64,000 nt of DNA from Clostridium sp. AM58-1XD (GCF_003464085.1 NZ_QSDR01000024.1:10662-74661); one strand, 5' to 3'; numbered from the stretch's first letter, positions 46,710 through 56,261 are shown. Notes: generated by a model from the sequence alone, not told the origin. A program made the numbers and translations.

Positions 46710-47115
46710 ATTACAAAATCCTCCTATTTTTTCTCATCTACTACCTGATCTGCCTGTTCCATATCATGTAATATTACACTCTTACCAAAAAAATGATATC
46801 AATTTTTATAATTTTATTATATTTGAACAGATGCAAAAAAGGAAACAAAAATTTAACGGCTTTATAACAAGTTAAATCTTGTCTATTATTGCAGATATCG
46901 AGAAGAATTTTTTTAGGTTACATGTATGCCTTTATACAGGAAAGAATCCTGCAGTGGGTCGATCCAGCGACATAATTCCTTACCGCCGCGGTGGGATCCC
47001 CGTTGAGCGTTTTATTACATAGGGTGGACTTTCCAATGCAATAAAAAACAGGCAGCGGCGCTTTCTTTGCCAATGCCTGTTTTATTGCGTATTAACTGCT
47101 GCACGATTTACACTC
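46710..47115. other. Intergenic region with terminator and GntP leader
   Basis: AT-rich upstream region of the permease gene (46710-46880). Bases 46920-47037 contain a GC-richer tract with no supported gene; one minus frame shows a chance GKSTL. The terminator at 47038-47088 ends the exonuclease gene. Confidence 0.5.
47038..47088 (-). terminator. Terminator of the exonuclease gene
   Basis: GCAATAAAAAACAGGCA and TGCCTGTTTTATTGC form a long stem around GCGGCGCTTTCTTTGCCAA; the minus strand reads into a TTTTTTATT tract. Confidence 0.75.
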
Positions 47116-48102
47116 TTATTTCTTCCATTTATGTTTATGTGAAACTCTGCGCAGCTTATTTTTCTCATTCCGGCGTTTTTTTGCTTCTTCCTTCTTTGTC
47201 ATAATCTCGGCCGCTCCGCTTTCGCCTGTAAATTTCATCGTTTTAACAAAATAAATACGCCCGTCTTCCGACTTTTTCACTCTGATTTTGCCCTTGATCC
47301 ACCCATGCTCCGGGCAAACGGCAAGACATAGATATCCCTTTTGGCTGACCGGGAACCAGCGGATCTTTTTCCTCAGCATTCTCCTGCACCGGCAGCATAT
47401 CATATCCGTCACAATCTTGTCATCCAATGCCTCTTCCTTTGTATCATAACATTTCGAGACAAATTTCGCATATTCCGGAAATTCCAGATAAATCTCTTCT
47501 TCTCTGGTTTCCGGAACCCTGTAATAGTCGATGGAAAGATATGGTTTCATGCTGTTCCAATCGAGATATTTCATGACTTCAGCCGTATATCTAGCGTCGT
47601 CCAAAGCTCTGTGAAACTCCATCTCCGCCAGTATGCCGCACTCTTCAACGGCAGCATCTAGAGACGGTTTTTCCTTACCGCCCTTAAAGTTCAGACTATA
47701 CAACTTCTGCACATCATAATACAGCAGCGGTTTTGGAAACGGATTCTCCAGGCCATAATATGATATATTGCGCTGTAGTTCTGTAAGATCCATAGAGCCC
47801 CATGTACAAGGCGTCACGTCTTCCCCGCACCATTCTGTAAACTCCTGGATGACCTCCCGGAAATCTCTGCCTCTCTCCTGGAGTTCCTCGATATTCATAT
47901 GAACCACTTCTGAAATCTTAAAATGCAGTTCCGTATAGACCTGCGGCCTGATCAGACGGTGGAACTCAGAAACCACCTGAAACTCTTCGTTCAGTTTAAC
48001 CGCACCGATCTCTATGATTTCAAAAGGAAAATGCTCTACTGTCCCTTCTTTTCCATGAGGACTCTGATTCCATTCTAAATCTAATACAATAAATTTTTCC
48101 AT
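47116..48102 (-). CDS. DnaQ-like 3'-5' exonuclease family protein with C-terminal zinc-finger-like tail
   Basis: A 328-residue protein. The DEDDh exonuclease fold covers about 1-185: Exo I FIVLDLEWNQ, a middle aspartate in WGSMDLTEL, and Exo III FHRALDDARYTAEVM. A cysteine cluster (ICCRCRRML, later CLAVCPEHGW) at about 230-265 could bind zinc, followed by a basic tail. Similar to ERI1/KapD-type RNA exonucleases. The substrate is inferred to be RNA or DNA ends. Confidence 0.85.
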   Translation of the reverse strand: MEKFIVLDLEWNQSPHGKEGTVEHFPFEIIEIGAVKLNEEFQVVSEFHRLIRPQVYTELHFKISEVVHMNIEELQERGRDFREVIQEFTEWCGEDVTPCTWGSMDLTELQRNISYYGLENPFPKPLLYYDVQKLYSLNFKGGKEKPSLDAAVEECGILAEMEFHRALDDARYTAEVMKYLDWNSMKPYLSIDYYRVPETREEEIYLEFPEYAKFVSKCYDTKEEALDDKIVTDMICCRCRRMLRKKIRWFPVSQKGYLCLAVCPEHGWIKGKIRVKKSEDGRIYFVKTMKFTGESGAAEIMTKKEEAKKRRNEKNKLRRVSHKHKWKK

Positions 48103-48144
48103 AATATTCGCATTATATCACACTCTATAATTTTTGCATAGGTA

Positions 48145-49007
48145 TTATTTAGTCTTTGTAACAGCCGCAACGATACCGGCAGAAATCAAAACTCCTCCGA
48201 TAATAAAATTGGATGTCACTGCTTCATGTAGAAAAGCAACGCCGAATATCGCTGAAAACAGCGGCTGAAGAGGATAAAACATGGAACACGTACTGGCTTC
48301 AATGACGGATAAGCTCTTATTCCACAGTGTGTGGCCTGCTGCCGTACATATGATGGCAATATAAAGCATCGCAATCACGGAACTGAACGTAAATGTACAG
48401 CTCCTATTCTGAAGCTCCACCGCAGCAGCTGGAATATTAAAAATAAGCGCTACAGCCATTCCGTAAAGGGCAATCTGAACAGGATCATATTTTCCAGATA
48501 CTTTCCGGATAATAATTGAAGAAAATGACCACAGCAGCACAGAGCCTGCCGATGCCAGCACACCAATTATATTGACTTCCCCTGCTGCATGTCCCAGGAC
48601 GACGTATACGCCGATTACAGACAGGGTTATACTGATTAGCTTGTTCCTGCTCATTTTCTCGTCGAGAAAACGGTTGCCATGATTGTAATCGATACGGGGT
48701 TCATGGCATTGATCAGCGAGGCCAGTGAGGCGTCGATTAAATTTGTACCAATAAGCTGGAATGCTATGGATACAAAATACCCCAGCCCTCCGATTGCAAT
48801 AAAATATCTGATATCCCCCTTTTCCAGCCTCCTGTGCTTTTTTCCGGCAAACAGGATGACCGACAGCAAAACAGATGAGATCAGATAGCGAAACATCAGC
48901 AGTGTTACAGGAGGAATCGATGCCATCGCATACTTTCCTACCACGTACAGGCTCCCCCAGATGACAAATGTGAAAAGCAAATACACATATCCCTTTTTCT
49001 TTTCCAT
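48145..49007 (-). pseudogene. EamA/DMT-superfamily permease, frameshifted
   Basis: The first frame (49007 to 48651) has the first EamA half (YLLFTFVIWGSLYVVGKYAM). The second (to 48145) has the other (VLLWSFSSIIIRKVSGKYDP, HEAVTSNFIIGGVLI). Adding one base at about 48666 joins them as TVFLDEKMSRNKL, the normal middle region. Complete length would be about 287 residues with ten helices. It exports a small metabolite of unknown identity. Confidence 0.88.
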
Positions 49008-49046
49008 ATTTCTTTATCCTTCTTTAACTTTTTTAACGATTTTCCA

Positions 49047-49358
49047 CTAAATAAACCGCCATTTATTGTAGCACAAAATCGCTATGGCTTCCACTTCTTC
49101 TCCACGCATAATATCCATCTTTTCAAAATTATTCAGAGTTACGGATCGCTGTTATTCTTCACCCCCGGTATAAACGTAATCAGCATGCTGCATCCATCCT
49201 CCAGCAGTATTTCCTTTGCTCCTGCAGCTAAACCCTCTGTACTGGCCGGTACCGTAACGTGAGGCACTTCTACAAGACCTACATTGGATGTAATCATACC
49301 ACAGGATATAATTTTTGTAATATCCTTCAGGGATATTTTCTTTTCTTCCAGCTTTGTA
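49047..49358 (-). pseudogene. Internal relic of a 2-keto-3-deoxygalactonokinase (DgoK)-like gene
   Basis: Translated on the minus strand the region reads KDITKIISCGMITSNVGLVE, VPHVTVPAS, LITFIPGVKNNSDP and, after one added base at about 49144, MDIMRGEEVEAIAI. These are the central DgoK motifs (GMIGS..GW, PG, D-MRGEE). Only about 105 of some 300 residues are left, without start or C-terminal half. Its 5' edge coincides with the hairpin downstream of lemA. A true relic, unlike the simple one-base frameshifts. Confidence 0.55.
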
Positions 49359-49442
49359 AAAAATAGGAGGAAACCGATGATCGTCTTTTCCCATCATCGG
49401 TTTCCTCCTATTTTTGCCGAGGGCGGCTTTGCTTCCGCCCTC
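49359..49442 (-). terminator. Two hairpins after lemA, including a 23-bp perfect palindrome
   Basis: The first (49442-49419) pairs GAGGGCGG with CCGCCCTC. The second has perfect 23-base arms at 49393-49415 and 49359-49381 (core AGGAGGAAACCGATGAT), loop 11, flanked by A/T runs on both sides. They should terminate the lemA transcript. Confidence 0.7.
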
Positions 49443-49498
49443 AAAGAGTATCCCCGGCAAGGCATCGTCAGAGCCTTTTTCACGCCAAGGGATTTCTT

Positions 49499-50086
49499 TT
49501 ATGAAAACTTCATATCCTCCGCCTGAATCGTAATGCGCTCTTGGGCCTCTTCCTCCGCATTCCAAAAGGACATTGGATGAAAGCCGCAGAATCCCGCGAT
49601 GAAACTGGCCGGGAACATCTGGATGGCATTGTTGTATTTGAGCACGGTGTCGTTATAAAACTGCCTGGACAGGGCGATTTTATTCTCCGTATCAGACAAT
49701 TCGCTCTGAAGCTGCATAAAATTAGCGTTTGCCTTTAGTTCCGGGTATGCTTCGCTCACCGCAAAAAGCCGCCGAAGCGCCGCCTGGAGCTTCCCGTTCG
49801 CGGCAGCCGCCTGATCGAAGTCCGCGGCAGCCATCGCGCCCTGGCGGGCCCTTACCACGGCCTCCAGAGTGCTCCGTTCAAAGTTGGCATAGCCTTTGGC
49901 CGTTTCCAACAGATTGGGAATCAGGTCATAGCGCCGCTTAAGCTGTACGTCAATCTGCGCCAACTGGTTTTTGACCCGGTTTTGGAGTACGACAAACCCG
50001 TTTCTGGTCTTAATGATTGCAATGAGGATAACCGCGACAATCAGAACGGCGGCTCCAATGACAATGTATTTTCCCATGTCTCCCAT
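49499..50086 (-). CDS. LemA family protein
   Basis: A 195-residue protein with an N-terminal membrane helix (YIVIGAAVLIVAVILIAIIK) and the LemA signature: VVLQNRVKNQLAQIDVQLKR, then RYDLIPNLLETAKGYANFE, with FYNDTVLKYNNAIQMFPASF near the end. Function in bacteria is unclear. It follows a DUF2207-like gene by 19 bases, a common pairing. Confidence 0.93.
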   Translation of the reverse strand: MGDMGKYIVIGAAVLIVAVILIAIIKTRNGFVVLQNRVKNQLAQIDVQLKRRYDLIPNLLETAKGYANFERSTLEAVVRARQGAMAAADFDQAAAANGKLQAALRRLFAVSEAYPELKANANFMQLQSELSDTENKIALSRQFYNDTVLKYNNAIQMFPASFIAGFCGFHPMSFWNAEEEAQERITIQAEDMKFS

Positions 50087-50105
50087 TTTATGTTCCTCTC
50101 ATTTC

Positions 50106-51248
50106 TTAGAAAAGTATAAAATCCCGATATTTTAAATTCCTTAAACGAAAAATATCCTCGATAATGCGTTCGTTTTCCTCCAGCACCACAGCATAAATCA
50201 AGAAATCGTCCCACAGGACAAGCTGTTCTTTCTCCGCTTCAGCCAAATTGGAAAAGTCGCGGATAAAATTTTTAAGCCCCCAAATCTGCGCTGTTAAAAT
50301 CTCGCCAGCATCCGTCCTCTTCAGCCGTATTCCTGTGCCGGAAATGGACAACACCGTGCGCAAAACAGCGGCAATCGGAAGTAGAAACATTGCCAGAAAG
50401 GACAAAACAAAAAAAGCGGTCAGAACGGTCGCAATCACCATATCCGGCGATGACAAAAGGTATTCCATTTGTCTCATACCGAAAGACTGTGGAGCTGCCG
50501 CAAGAAAGCCATCTATCTTTTCCATCCAGCCGCTGTTGTTAATCGCAACGGCTGTAATACCCATCCCGAGGAAAATGAGAACGGGGAGCAGACATCCGCC
50601 GAGGCATCCCGTTAGACAGGAGCGGGATATGGAATGTACATTTTGCCATTCGCCCCTGTATTTCAAATTGCCTGACTCGACGGCCTCCGTGATGGCCTGT
50701 TGTTTCCACGTGCCAAGATTTGCGGGTTGTGCCTGTCCCCCGGCAATCAGCGCCAGAAGCGTCCGGTCACTGGGGAGCAGTCCGGGAAGCTCTTGACTTT
50801 GCACATGAACCGCCCCATCCTTCATGGAAACCACGCCCATTTTGGTATATTTTAATAATAATGCCGCCATATCTTTTTTGGCTTCAATCTGCAAATCCAT
50901 CAGAAGGCTGATCGTGGCGGGCGGAACACCGGTCAGCTTTTCCCGGTAATAGTCGAAATCTTCATCAGCCCGAAAGGTGGCATTTTGAATCACGGCCTTT
51001 TTCATGGTATGGCTGACGGCCCGCCATATAAGTACCACCGGCATAGAAGTGACGACAGCGGCAAAAGCCAGGAGAAGCAGCGCCGCAATCGTTACCCCAA
51101 TATTCTGTTCCCTCAGAACGATTCCCCAAAGCAGCCGTCCCTCTTTTCCAATGGATAGATAAAGAAACAGGACTGGCGGCGCAAGAAGAGCCAACCGGTC
51201 CAGCTTCTGCCAACGTTTCATTTGTTTTGTCGCTATTGTTTTTTTCAT
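50106..51248 (-). CDS. DUF2207-like predicted membrane protein
   Basis: A 380-residue protein with membrane segments near 18-35, 48-75, 225-245 and 270-300. The C-terminal WDDFLIYAVVLEENERIIED matches the end of YciQ/DUF2207 proteins, but the large N-terminal DUF2207 extracellular domain is missing. Paired with lemA. Function unknown. It is preceded by the surface protein gene at 68 bases. Confidence 0.75.
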   Translation of the reverse strand: MKKTIATKQMKRWQKLDRLALLAPPVLFLYLSIGKEGRLLWGIVLREQNIGVTIAALLLLAFAAVVTSMPVVLIWRAVSHTMKKAVIQNATFRADEDFDYYREKLTGVPPATISLLMDLQIEAKKDMAALLLKYTKMGVVSMKDGAVHVQSQELPGLLPSDRTLLALIAGGQAQPANLGTWKQQAITEAVESGNLKYRGEWQNVHSISRSCLTGCLGGCLLPVLIFLGMGITAVAINNSGWMEKIDGFLAAAPQSFGMRQMEYLLSSPDMVIATVLTAFFVLSFLAMFLLPIAAVLRTVLSISGTGIRLKRTDAGEILTAQIWGLKNFIRDFSNLAEAEKEQLVLWDDFLIYAVVLEENERIIEDIFRLRNLKYRDFILF

Positions 51249-51316
51249 GGTTTACTCCCCAGTATAGGAACTGATGTTGTTCTCTGTTTCTTGTAAATCC
51301 AAAGCGGAAATATCCC

Positions 51317-53743
51317 TTATTTTTCTTTACCGTCCCACACTCCATGTTCGTCCACATAGTATCCGTCCGGAGTAAGGGTATCCCGGTACATTCTTCCTCT
51401 CGTGCCATCCGGATTTTCATTGAAATAATAGTGTTTTCCATCAATCACAACCCAACCGGTCATCATGCGGCCCTTGGTATTATCAGACAGCGGATTTAAG
51501 TAGAAGGTGCTGCCCGAGCCATCTGTATACCAGCCGGTTACCATATACCCGGCCGCATCAAACAGAAACCAGTCAAATGCCTGCTGTCCGGCGCTAGGGT
51601 CTGCATATGGATTATATGCAGCTACCCAGGTATTCACATAATCACTTCCGTCCGCCCTGCCGAGTCTCCATCTGCCGTCCTCCATTGCTTTCCAGATTAC
51701 TTCCTCCACATAGCTGGGGACTTTGACGTTATTTATGATTTTCGTTTCACCTGTATAATTTTTTGGCAGGCTTTCTTTCAGTCCTCCGCCCGCGGCAGCC
51801 GGACCGCCTGCACTGCCGGAACCTCCGGAACTACCTCCCGATCCACCAGAACCACCGGAACCGCCACCAGAGCCTCCTGTGCTTCCACCAGAGCCGCCCG
51901 TACTGCCAGAACCACCTGTATTCGTCCAATGGGCATAAATAGTACTGTCCTTTGTGAATACTGTATCCGCTGTTGCCTTTGTGCCTCCTGTTTTCGCTGT
52001 AAACCAGCCGTCAAATTGATAATTTTCACCGCGAGTCGGGATTGGCAGACTTGCCAGTGTTCCATCCATGCCGGTTATCCCCGCAGCAGGCGTCACACTG
52101 CCGCCATTCGCATCAAAAGTGACGGTATAGCTGGTGGCAGCGGCAGCTTTGACAGTAATCGCCTGCGCAGCCGTTTTGGTTACGCCATTTTCTGTGTATG
52201 TAACCGTCACGCTGGTGTCATTCACCGTCAATGCGCCGGAGGGAGATACCGTATATCCCGTCACGGCCTTTGCAGAGCCGTCCGCATAATTAGCGGTCAC
52301 CACCATACCGGTACGGTCAAAGTTTTCCCCTTCCGTGTAAACAGTTTTCTTGGGCCCGGTTGATACGGCGATTGAAGTTAATGATTTTACCGTTTCTGTA
52401 ACCGTGACACCAGATACCTCAATAAACCCCCTGTTCGCTCCGCCCGCGTCATAAGAAATGCCGTCCTTACCGCCGTTCTTACTCCACTTTGCAGTAACCC
52501 CGGCGGGGGCCGCGGTCAAATCCTCTGTCTGGCCGCTCTCATACTCCGTCCTGCTGCCCGTCCATGTGATGACGGCGGCATTTCCGCCCAATATTGGTTC
52601 CACACGCGTAGAATTATTCGGATTTTGGGCAACGGTACTGCCCAGACTATCAGGATCTTTACCGAAAATCACACTGCTTCCGATAATCCGTATGGGTTTT
52701 GTAACCGCGGCATCATCCCGATAATGAGAGGTAATCGCATAACCATCGAAATTTACCACTCTGCCGCCGGATACCGTCAGGCTGCCGTTATCATTATAAA
52801 TGGCCTGGCTGCCCTCGCCGTCTCCTCCGATGACAGTTCCGCCGGATATGGACGTATCACAAAGATAACACAACATACCAGCATTCATGCCGCTGCCCCC
52901 AATGATAGTTCCTCCCTCTATTTTAACAGTTCCTAACCGATTATAAAAACCGCAGTTGCCGTTTCCGTTCCCACTGCTTATGATGCCGCCGGATATTGTA
53001 ACGGTATTCTCGGCCTTATTCTCCATACCACGTGGTATATAGTCCAGAACATCACTGTTTCCACCGGTGATGCGCCCGCCGGATACAATGATGTCAGCGT
53101 CATCGTTATTATTGAAGAAAGCGGCACTTTTATCAGAAGAGTTGACAGATGTAATCGCACCACCGGTCATATGGAACACTCTATTGTTTGCGGACTGCTT
53201 TTTAATTCTGACCACATATATATCGCTGCCTGTCAGAACCGCTCTCCACTCCACAGTCACATTCTCCGGAATATTAAGTTCAAGTTTGATATCCGAGTAT
53301 GCCTCCCCAGTCACAAACACCTTATTGTCCTCCGCTCTGGCTTCGATACCACCATCGGTGTTATCGGCCGACCATGTGTTAATCTCCTCTGCCAGCGTCT
53401 CTGCGCCGGACAATGCATCAGGCAGCGCGCGAAACAAATCCGGCTGTGCCTCCGCCGGTGACGCCACGGACACGGACTCATCGTATATTACTTCCTCATC
53501 TCCGTCATCAAAAGCCTCCTCATAGCAGTTTTCGTCATGTTCATGACGGCAGACCAGTTTATCTGCTTCACTGCCGGTTGCAATTGAATTTTTCTCATAA
53601 CAGCTGTCATCATGTTCATGACGACACTGCAAGACCGTTTCCGCGTTAGCAGAAAAAGCCGACACCGATAATGTGGTGAATACCATCGCGGCCGTCAGTG
53701 CGATGGAACATAGTCTTCTGCATCGTTTCTTATTCCTTTGCAT
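51317..53743 (-). CDS. Large secreted surface protein: Cys/His repeats, beta-helix, Ig-like, InlB-type and cell-wall-binding regions
   Basis: An 808-residue protein with signal peptide (SIALTAAMVFTTLSVSAFSA). Two repeats of CRHEHDxxCYE follow (about 39-75). A run of short parallel-beta repeats rich in SGG and GGT motifs covers about 170-400. A group 3 Ig-like domain is at about 470-545 and an InlB/Listeria-Bacteroides repeat (YTVTFDANGGSV to IYAHW) at about 548-615. A Gly/Ser linker and C-terminal choline-binding-like repeats (MVTGWYTDGSGSTFYLNP, HYYFNENPDG) end the protein. It is probably held non-covalently on the wall. Neighbour of an AgrC/AgrA-like pair. Confidence 0.85.
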   Translation of the reverse strand: MQRNKKRCRRLCSIALTAAMVFTTLSVSAFSANAETVLQCRHEHDDSCYEKNSIATGSEADKLVCRHEHDENCYEEAFDDGDEEVIYDESVSVASPAEAQPDLFRALPDALSGAETLAEEINTWSADNTDGGIEARAEDNKVFVTGEAYSDIKLELNIPENVTVEWRAVLTGSDIYVVRIKKQSANNRVFHMTGGAITSVNSSDKSAAFFNNNDDADIIVSGGRITGGNSDVLDYIPRGMENKAENTVTISGGIISSGNGNGNCGFYNRLGTVKIEGGTIIGGSGMNAGMLCYLCDTSISGGTVIGGDGEGSQAIYNDNGSLTVSGGRVVNFDGYAITSHYRDDAAVTKPIRIIGSSVIFGKDPDSLGSTVAQNPNNSTRVEPILGGNAAVITWTGSRTEYESGQTEDLTAAPAGVTAKWSKNGGKDGISYDAGGANRGFIEVSGVTVTETVKSLTSIAVSTGPKKTVYTEGENFDRTGMVVTANYADGSAKAVTGYTVSPSGALTVNDTSVTVTYTENGVTKTAAQAITVKAAAATSYTVTFDANGGSVTPAAGITGMDGTLASLPIPTRGENYQFDGWFTAKTGGTKATADTVFTKDSTIYAHWTNTGGSGSTGGSGGSTGGSGGGSGGSGGSGGSSGGSGSAGGPAAAGGGLKESLPKNYTGETKIINNVKVPSYVEEVIWKAMEDGRWRLGRADGSDYVNTWVAAYNPYADPSAGQQAFDWFLFDAAGYMVTGWYTDGSGSTFYLNPLSDNTKGRMMTGWVVIDGKHYYFNENPDGTRGRMYRDTLTPDGYYVDEHGVWDGKEK

Positions 53744-53933
53744 GTTGTTTCTCCCCTTTGTGTATTTATGAGTCAGCCAATCCTCCAGCAGTTACACGTC
53801 ATATTTGCTAAAACCGCTAAACTCATGGATTCTCATGCTGACTATTTCTATCATACCTTATTAAATAAATACACAGAACAACTCCTGCAAAATCATACTA
53901 TGGAACGCAAAAAAAGCTCATTCACTTCCGTCT

Positions 53934-55217
53934 TCACATATCCGGTATCAAGACAGTCGCTTTCACATAATCCCGCTCCGCCTTTACTACAAAGGTCCCA
54001 TCATACCGCCCGGCAATATCCTGAATAGCCACCAGCCCATAACCATGGTTTTCTTCATCCAGCTTTGAAGTCATCAATCTGCTGTCTTCCAGGTGCAGCT
54101 GCCCGGCATAAGAGTTTTTCACGGTTATCACAAGCTGCCGTTTTTCCCGGACAATCCGGACCAGGACCATTCCTTCAGACTCGCATTTTTCAGCCGCTTC
54201 TATGGCATTATCCAGCAGGTTTCCCAACAATATAATAATCTCATCTTCTTTTAATATCATATCCCGGAGATCCCCGCATATGAAGTTTACATTTACACCT
54301 CTGTTTAATGCCTCCTGCCTTTTCATATTCAAAATTGCATCAACAACCGGGTGATTGGTGTAAATGCGTTCCAGCGCTTTCCCAATCTCTCCAGTCAGGC
54401 CCTGGGTGTATTGAAGCGTCTGGGATACCAGCCCCTGCTCCAGCATATCGCTGATTGTCAAAAGCTGGTTCTTATACTCATGGAGGCGTTTTCCCTGTTT
54501 TGTATACAGCTCCTGTTTATTTTGGTAAATTAGAAGTTCCATCTTTGTTTGACGGGCCGCGTCCTTCAAACTATTTTTCTCCAGTTCCGCTCTTGCCGTC
54601 AACAGCATATAAAAAACCAGAAAAATATTGAGTCCTATCATGCCAGCCATAAGAACCGTCACCTCCACAGGCACAGTCTGCGTCCGCATCAGAAACTGTG
54701 ATGCAAAGATTCCTGCCCCCGCAATAATTACGAATGACGGAAACAATGCCCGTATTCCCTCTGAACGTATGGCTGCATTCCCGCCTTTTTTCCAAAACCA
54801 TCGGATCACAAAGCCGCTCCCAAGCTCTGTACTTTTTACCATCAGGCACATGAGGTAAAACATTAGTATATTTTCTGAAGTTCCAAAAATATAGTAATAT
54901 CCGGACACACCAATAAAATCAATACAGATAATCACCGAATAATTAATTACATATACGGAGAGCGCCTCCCCTAACGTGGTTTGATAGAAATATAAAAGAT
55001 AGACATAAACAAGCAAAAAGTCAAAAAACAGCTTAAGTACCACAATATCCTCAAACAGCGTCACACTGACTGACATGACCATGGTCAAAAAGAGCAGACC
55101 AAAAACACGTTTTGATCTGCTTCCCGATTTCTTTTTTATCAAAAAGGAATCGGCCAGAATATCCAGGAAAAGCATTTCCATAAACACCCACAGATGCGTC
55201 AGAATATAGGCAATCAT
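53934..55217 (-). CDS. GHKL-type sensor histidine kinase (AgrC-like)
   Basis: A 427-residue protein with about six membrane helices in the first 205 residues and a GHKL ATPase domain. The phospho-acceptor region is LHEYKNQLLTISDMLEQGL (His at about 245), followed by LLGNLLDNAIEAAEKCESEG and the G-box NHGYGLVAIQDIAGRYDG. Typical of peptide- or cell-density-sensing kinases. The ATG overlaps the regulator stop by 4 bases. No AgrD-like peptide gene was found nearby. Confidence 0.9.
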   Translation of the reverse strand: MIAYILTHLWVFMEMLFLDILADSFLIKKKSGSRSKRVFGLLFLTMVMSVSVTLFEDIVVLKLFFDFLLVYVYLLYFYQTTLGEALSVYVINYSVIICIDFIGVSGYYYIFGTSENILMFYLMCLMVKSTELGSGFVIRWFWKKGGNAAIRSEGIRALFPSFVIIAGAGIFASQFLMRTQTVPVEVTVLMAGMIGLNIFLVFYMLLTARAELEKNSLKDAARQTKMELLIYQNKQELYTKQGKRLHEYKNQLLTISDMLEQGLVSQTLQYTQGLTGEIGKALERIYTNHPVVDAILNMKRQEALNRGVNVNFICGDLRDMILKEDEIIILLGNLLDNAIEAAEKCESEGMVLVRIVREKRQLVITVKNSYAGQLHLEDSRLMTSKLDEENHGYGLVAIQDIAGRYDGTFVVKAERDYVKATVLIPDM

Positions 55218-55933
55218 AGGCTGTCTCCTTTGTAAATGGCATACTCCCGTTTTACATACGGATACCTATTTCTAGGGACGTGCAGAATAATATCCGGCTC
55301 CAGTTCCAGGCGGTAGCTTGCGATGTTTACAATATATTTCATGTTAACCATATAACTCTGATGAACCCGCAGAAACCCATGTCCGCCAAGCAGGCCCTCC
55401 ACGTCCGTCAGCTTCCGGTTCATGGTTCCGATGACATGTTTGCCGTCCACTGCCAGAAACAAAAGCTTATGCCCCCTGCTCTCCACGAGACAGATTTCAT
55501 CTGCTTTCAGATACCGCTTTCTATCAGTAAATTCCAGACAGATTTCATCCGTGTCTATATGAAATTTCTTCAGCACCGCTTCCATACATTCCTCAAAGCT
55601 AATCTCCAGGGAATCCTTCACCAGATAGCGGAGCGCTCCGACTTTGTAGCCCTCCAGCACATAGTCCATATAACCCGTCACAAAAACAATGCAAATTTTC
55701 TGATTCCTGTCTCTAAGACACTCTGCTGCATCCATTCCACTGATCGCATTCATGCTGATATCCAGAAATGCGATATCAAACGGTCTATCTTCACTGTGCT
55801 TAAGAAGCTCTTCCCCTGAACTGAATGCAGCCATCTGAAATGGTATCTCTCTGTTTTTTAAATAAACGGTGATTTTATTAGCCAGCCTGTCTAAAAATGG
55901 TTTCTCATCATCGCATATTAAAATATTCAACAT
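55214..55933 (-). CDS. LytTR-family response regulator (AgrA-like)
   Basis: A 239-residue protein from ATG 55933; upstream in-frame codons lack a ribosome site. Receiver domain: ILICDDEKPF, FDIAFLDISMNAISG (phospho-Asp) and a lysine in RYLVKDSLE. LytTR DNA-binding domain at about 135-239 (VESRGHKLLFLAVDGK, FLRVHQSYMVNMKYI). It probably controls the downstream kinase, surface protein, DUF2207 and lemA genes. Confidence 0.93.
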   Translation of the reverse strand: MLNILICDDEKPFLDRLANKITVYLKNREIPFQMAAFSSGEELLKHSEDRPFDIAFLDISMNAISGMDAAECLRDRNQKICIVFVTGYMDYVLEGYKVGALRYLVKDSLEISFEECMEAVLKKFHIDTDEICLEFTDRKRYLKADEICLVESRGHKLLFLAVDGKHVIGTMNRKLTDVEGLLGGHGFLRVHQSYMVNMKYIVNIASYRLELEPDIILHVPRNRYPYVKREYAIYKGDSL

Positions 55934-56070
55934 ACTTTTTCTCCATGTTTCGTATTTTATTGCAGCCATTCAGACGGCAGGAAAATGCCGTCTGAGCTGT
56001 TACAACTTATCTTATCTTCCACGACTATCTTATCACAGGTTTCTTTTCCTGTCATGCCATTGTCATACCT

Positions 56071-56260
56071 TCATCCTTCTCGACCATTTTTTACCGTAAA
56101 CGGCATACATAAAACACCGACCTCTGCCCGGTCCTCAATCCGAAGAATCTCATCAAATTCATCCACAACTGTTTTCTCATCCTCCAAGGAATAAGGCGGA
56201 ATCTTCCTGCTCTCATCAATACATAGATGATTGGCAATCGTATATAAAACAAGCTTTAAA
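56071..56260 (-). pseudogene. Unassigned coding-like fragment in a decayed mobile region
   Basis: The minus frame reads KINLKLVLYTIANHLCIDES, then IPPYSLEDEKTVVDEFDEIL and VGVLCMPFTVKNGREG before a stop. It has no start codon of its own. Protein-like composition suggests a gene end; I do not recognise the family. Together with the YqaJ and integrase pieces next to it, it suggests element remnants. Confidence 0.35.
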
Positions 56261-56261
56261 T

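Noticed and set aside
46920..47037. Minus-strand frame with GKSTL resembling a P-loop
   Set aside because: Only about 35 residues, no start, no further GTPase or ATPase motif; it lies between a terminator and a promoter region. Judged to be chance.
49152..49565. 137-codon minus frame overlapping the end of lemA and the hairpins
   Set aside because: It runs through two terminator hairpins, is out of frame with lemA and with the DgoK relic, and its composition is not protein-like.
51929..53649. Several plus-strand frames of 80-150 codons opposite the surface protein gene
   Set aside because: Shadows of the repetitive Gly/Ser/Thr-rich coding sequence; no ribosome sites and no family resemblance.
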